Below are positions 5,798-7,923 of a DNA stretch of 7,923 nt, piece by piece. A program made the translations under genes and the position numbers. The notes under the pieces were generated by a model. It saw only the letters and a list, made by a program, of their open reading frames with translations. It was not told the origin of the DNA and ran no database searches. Origin of the DNA: Methanobacteriota archaeon (GTDB lineage: Archaea > Halobacteriota > Halobacteria > Halobacteriales > Halalkalicoccaceae); NCBI GenBank assembly GCA_022561895.1, contig JADFQH010000134.1, forward strand, positions 1 through 7,923, given 5' to 3'. The number at the start of each line of letters is the position of its first letter. The first letter of the stretch is position 1.

Positions 5798-5827
5798 GTT
5801 ATTACTATTTTAAAGACGTGTAATAAC
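5798..5827. promoter_or_regulatory. Candidate operator: GTTATTAC-N14-GTAATAAC dyad
   Basis: GTTATTAC (5798-5805) and GTAATAAC (5820-5827) are exact reverse complements with 14 bases between them. The half-site centres are 22 bp apart, which equals the spacing in the E. coli NikR operator (GTATGA-N16-TCATAC) and suits a tetramer with two ribbon-helix-helix dimers on one face of DNA. The spacer contains the TTTTAAA box of the NikR-like gene and the left arm abuts the COG0523 TATA element. Binding should repress both divergent transcripts. The geometry is read directly; the identity of the bound regulator is inferred. Confidence 0.6.
5808..5814 (+). promoter_or_regulatory. TATA box of the second NikR-like gene
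   Basis: TTTTAAA is a good TATA match inside the spacer of the dyad. It predicts a transcription start near 5838 and a leader of about 20-25 bases before the ATG at 5861. No Shine-Dalgarno was seen in that leader. Confidence 0.5.
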
Positions 5828-5860
5828 AACTACTACGACGATCGGCTCCGACTGGCCGGT

Positions 5861-6283
5861 ATGAGCGTCGTCAGTGTTTCGATGCCCGAGGCGTTGCTCG
5901 AACAGCTCGACGGGTTCGCCGACGAGAAGGGGTATGCGGGCCGAAGCGAGGTCATCCGCGAGGCGACGCGGGTGTTGCTCGCCGAGTTCGACGAACCTCG
6001 ACTGGAGAACAGAGCGCTCGCCGCCACGATCACCGTTCTGTTCGATCACGATTCGTCGAGCGTCGAAGAGCGGATGCGGCGGCTCCGTCACGCACACGAG
6101 AAACTGGTCGTCTCGAACGTCCACAACTGTCTGGGGGCGGATCACTGCGCCGAGCTGTTCGTCCTCCAGGGCGATCTCGATTCGATCTCGACGTTCGTGG
6201 GCCGGGTTCGTGCGACCGATGGCGTCACGCGGGTCGAACACTCGATCCTTCCATTAGCGCGCGAACCGGAGGTCCGGACGTGA
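5861..6283 (+). CDS. NikR-like regulator with altered (2 His, 2 Cys) metal site
   Basis: This 140-residue protein has the NikR layout: a ribbon-helix-helix at 1-43 (VVSVSMPEALLEQLD followed by GYAGRSEVIREATRVLL) and an ACT-like C-terminal domain from about residue 54 to 132. Aligned by eye with E. coli NikR (H76, H87, H89, C95), the ligands fall at H77, H88, C90 and C96 with exactly the same spacing, so the third His is replaced by Cys (VHNCLGADHC). The domain remains recognisable around VLFDHD, the basic RMRRLRH and LFVLQGD. This suggests a metal sensor that may not prefer Ni(II); Zn, Co or Cu are open. It is divergent from the COG0523 GTPase across a dyad-containing promoter and overlaps the MoaB-like gene by GTGA. 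The family call is firm; specificity is unknown. Confidence 0.85.
   Translation: MSVVSVSMPEALLEQLDGFADEKGYAGRSEVIREATRVLLAEFDEPRLENRALAATITVLFDHDSSSVEERMRRLRHAHEKLVVSNVHNCLGADHCAELFVLQGDLDSISTFVGRVRATDGVTRVEHSILPLAREPEVRT
6268..6273 (+). promoter_or_regulatory. Strong Shine-Dalgarno fixing the GTG start of the MoaB-like gene
   Basis: GGAGGT lies six bases ahead of the GTG at 6280, inside the last codons of the NikR-like gene. It is the strongest ribosome-binding site in the window, supports the non-ATG start, and indicates translation from within a polycistronic mRNA. Confidence 0.75.
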
Positions 6284-6804
6284 CCCGCAGGACCGCCGAG
6301 GATCATGACCATCCCGAGATCCACCCCCTTCGAGCGGCGATCGTCACCATCTCCTCCTCGCGCTCCGCGACCGACGACGAGGGCGGCGATGCGATCGCCG
6401 CTATTCTCGAAGAACACGGCCACACCGTCGAGACACGGGATCTCGTGTGCGACGAACGCGAGACGATTCAGGAGAGCGTACGCGAGCTCGTCGAACACGA
6501 GGCGATCGACTGCGTGATCACTACTGGTGGGACTGGCGTCACCCGCGACGATGTGACCATCGAAGCCCTCGTCCCGCTGTTCGAAAAGGAGCTTCCCGGA
6601 TTCGGCGAACTCTTTCGCCACCTCTCCTACGAGGAGGTCGGCACGCGCATCGTCGCCACGCGGGCGGTCGGCGGGATCTCGAAGGGGATTCCGATCTTCT
6701 GTCTACCCGGCAGCACCGACGCCGTCTCGTTAGCTACTCGCGAAATCATCGTCGAGGAAGCGCCCCATCTCGCGGGGCTTGCGACCCGGCATGATTTCGA
6801 GTGA
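6280..6804 (+). CDS. moaB: MoaB/MogA-family molybdenum cofactor biosynthesis protein
   Basis: This 174-residue protein belongs to the MoaB/MogA family, which acts in molybdopterin adenylylation before metal insertion. The fold starts with RAAIVTISSSRS (18-28). The family signature TTGGTGVTRDD (81-91) includes the catalytic-region Asp residues D90/D91. SYEEVGTRIVATRAVGGI (116-133) and IFCLPGSTDAV (139-149) are further family blocks. The first 17 residues are a polar, His-containing lead before the core. The start is GTG at 6280, overlapping the TGA of the NikR-like gene (6281-6283) and preceded by GGAGGT, so the two genes are probably translationally coupled. Placement of a molybdenum-cofactor gene under a metal-responsive regulator is notable. 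MoaB and MogA cannot be separated reliably by eye; archaea usually have MoaB. Confidence 0.9.
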   Translation: MTRRTAEDHDHPEIHPLRAAIVTISSSRSATDDEGGDAIAAILEEHGHTVETRDLVCDERETIQESVRELVEHEAIDCVITTGGTGVTRDDVTIEALVPLFEKELPGFGELFRHLSYEEVGTRIVATRAVGGISKGIPIFCLPGSTDAVSLATREIIVEEAPHLAGLATRHDFE

Positions 6805-6846
6805 CCGTGCGACTCTATCCCATCCCTTGCCGGCGAAACCGATGAG

Positions 6847-6850
6847 TATT
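6847..6850 (+). promoter_or_regulatory. Possible TATA element of uvrA
   Basis: TATT lies about 30 bases ahead of the uvrA ATG at 6879 in a 74-base gap, downstream of CGAAACC that could serve as a BRE. The match is weak; the other AT-rich patch (AATAT, 6870-6874) is too close to the ATG to be a TATA box for it. Confidence 0.3.
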
Positions 6851-6878
6851 CACGGGTCGCGCCCATACGAATATCCCA

Positions 6879-7923
6879 ATGAGTCGGGATTTTATTGAGG
6901 TCCGAGGGGCAGAGGAACATAACCTCAAAGACCTCGACGTGTCGATTCCGCGCGAAGCGTTTACTGTGGTTACCGGACTCTCGGGTTCGGGAAAATCCTC
7001 GCTCGCCTTCGAGACGATCTACGCCGAGGGCCAGCGCCGATATATCGAGTCCCTGAGTGCCTACGCCAGAAACTTCCTCGGGCAGATGGACAAGCCCCAA
7101 GTCGAGAGCGTCGAGGGACTCTCGCCGGCGATCTCCATCGATCAGAAGAACGCCGCGAACAACCCTCGTTCGACGGTCGGCACGGTGACGGAGCTACACG
7201 ACTACCTCCGCCTGCTCTACGCGCGCGTCGGTACGCAGTACGACCCTATCACCGGCGAGGAGGTCGGCGAACAGAGCGCCCAGGACATGATACGTCAAAT
7301 TCTCTCGCTTCCCGAAGGCACGCGGGCGATGATCGCCGCGCCCGTGGTTCGCGATCAGAAGGGCGCGTTCGAGGACCTGTTCGATGAACTCGTAAGCGAG
7401 GGGTATTCGAGAGTCGAGGTCGACGGGGAGAGCTACGATCTCACCCTTGAAAAACCGGATCTGGATAAGAACTACGATCACACGATCGACGTGATCGTCG
7501 ACCGGGTGAAGATCTCGCCCGAGGCCCGCCCGCGGATCGGAGACAGCGTCGAAACGGCCTTGGAGGAGGCCGAGGGCGTCCTCAAACTCATCGTGCCCGA
7601 TCCGCCCGAGGACATGGATCTCGGTTCGAACACCCGATCGACGGGATCGCTCGCGGGCGAGGGCGACGATCGGGTCGTCATCGAGTTCTCCGAGGAGCTG
7701 GGGAATCCGAACAGCGACTTTCGCTTCTCGGAGATCGAGACTCGATCATTCTCCTTCAACAGTCCGCACGGCGCCTGCCCGGAGTGCACCGGCCTGGGCA
7801 TCAAGCTGGAGGTCGATCCAGAGCTGGTCATCCCCAACAAGGAGCTGACCCTGGCGGAGGGTGCTATTCAACCCTGGGCCCGCGCCGGCTCCTCTACGCC
7901 GTGGCTCACCAGCCTGCTGAACT
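6879..7923 (+). CDS. uvrA: UvrA excinuclease ABC subunit A (5' part, runs off window)
   Basis: UvrA is the damage-sensing dimeric ATPase of nucleotide excision repair and works with UvrB and UvrC; haloarchaea have this bacterial-type system. The first 348 residues are present and the frame is open to the window edge. IEVRGAEEHNLKDLDVSIPR opens the protein. GLSGSGKSS (33-41) is the first Walker A loop. YAEGQRRYIESLSAYARNF (48-66), SPAISIDQKNAANNPRSTVG (82-101) and TELHDYLRLLYARVG follow, all diagnostic. About residues 130-240 are the UvrB-binding region. FSFNSPHGACPECTGLG holds C300 and C303 of the first zinc module, but the preceding Cys pair is replaced by a Cys-free stretch (residues 270-290). 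The ATG at 6879 gives the canonical N-terminus, and the 74-base gap after moaB suggests its own promoter. Confidence 0.96.
   Translation, partial: MSRDFIEVRGAEEHNLKDLDVSIPREAFTVVTGLSGSGKSSLAFETIYAEGQRRYIESLSAYARNFLGQMDKPQVESVEGLSPAISIDQKNAANNPRSTVGTVTELHDYLRLLYARVGTQYDPITGEEVGEQSAQDMIRQILSLPEGTRAMIAAPVVRDQKGAFEDLFDELVSEGYSRVEVDGESYDLTLEKPDLDKNYDHTIDVIVDRVKISPEARPRIGDSVETALEEAEGVLKLIVPDPPEDMDLGSNTRSTGSLAGEGDDRVVIEFSEELGNPNSDFRFSEIETRSFSFNSPHGACPECTGLGIKLEVDPELVIPNKELTLAEGAIQPWARAGSSTPWLTSLLN

Noticed and set aside
5786..5804. Smaller dyad TAATA-CTAGT-TATTA as an alternative operator
   Set aside because: Its arms are only five bases of pure A/T within an AT-rich promoter, and it overlaps the stronger 8-bp dyad at 5798-5827.

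Overview
This window is chromosomal DNA from a haloarchaeon (class Halobacteria); the genus cannot be fixed from the sequence alone. The evidence is strongly acidic predicted proteins, archaeal-type information-processing genes (ribosomal protein L15e, RIO2 kinase), TATA-like elements about 25-30 bases ahead of several starts (the leaderless-transcript layout usual in haloarchaea), and GC-rich coding DNA. No rRNA, tRNA, CRISPR array or insertion sequence was recognised.

Layout. Positions 5-577 (minus) encode L15e, preceded by an unusually long, G-rich leader. Upstream of it on the same strand are a TrmB-type winged-helix regulator (800-1555) and a METTL7-like SAM methyltransferase (1607-2221). 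A 225-base gap with two short dyads separates the methyltransferase from the divergent RIO2 kinase gene (2447-3352, plus).

The centre, 3374-6804, is a metal-homeostasis block. A NikR-type repressor (3374-3769, minus) is divergent from a NicO-like nickel/cobalt membrane transporter with a 13-histidine loop (3871-4569, plus). The transporter meets tail to tail a COG0523 (CobW/ZigA-type) metallochaperone GTPase (4566-5762, minus), and their stop codons overlap. That GTPase is divergent from a second NikR-like repressor (5861-6283, plus), which is coupled by a GTGA overlap and a strong Shine-Dalgarno to a MoaB/MogA-type molybdenum-cofactor gene (6280-6804). The window ends inside uvrA (6879 onward), the nucleotide-excision-repair ATPase.

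Most interesting points. The second NikR-like protein keeps the NikR ligand spacing but replaces one metal-binding His by Cys (2 His + 2 Cys), which suggests a changed metal specificity. In its divergent promoter, GTTATTAC and GTAATAAC form a perfect 8-bp inverted repeat whose half-site centres are exactly 22 bp apart, the geometry of the E. coli NikR operator; it encloses one TATA box and abuts the other. I infer a self-regulated two-way switch controlling the COG0523 chaperone on one side and the regulator-moaB operon on the other. The UvrA fragment also appears to lack the first Cys pair of its first zinc module.
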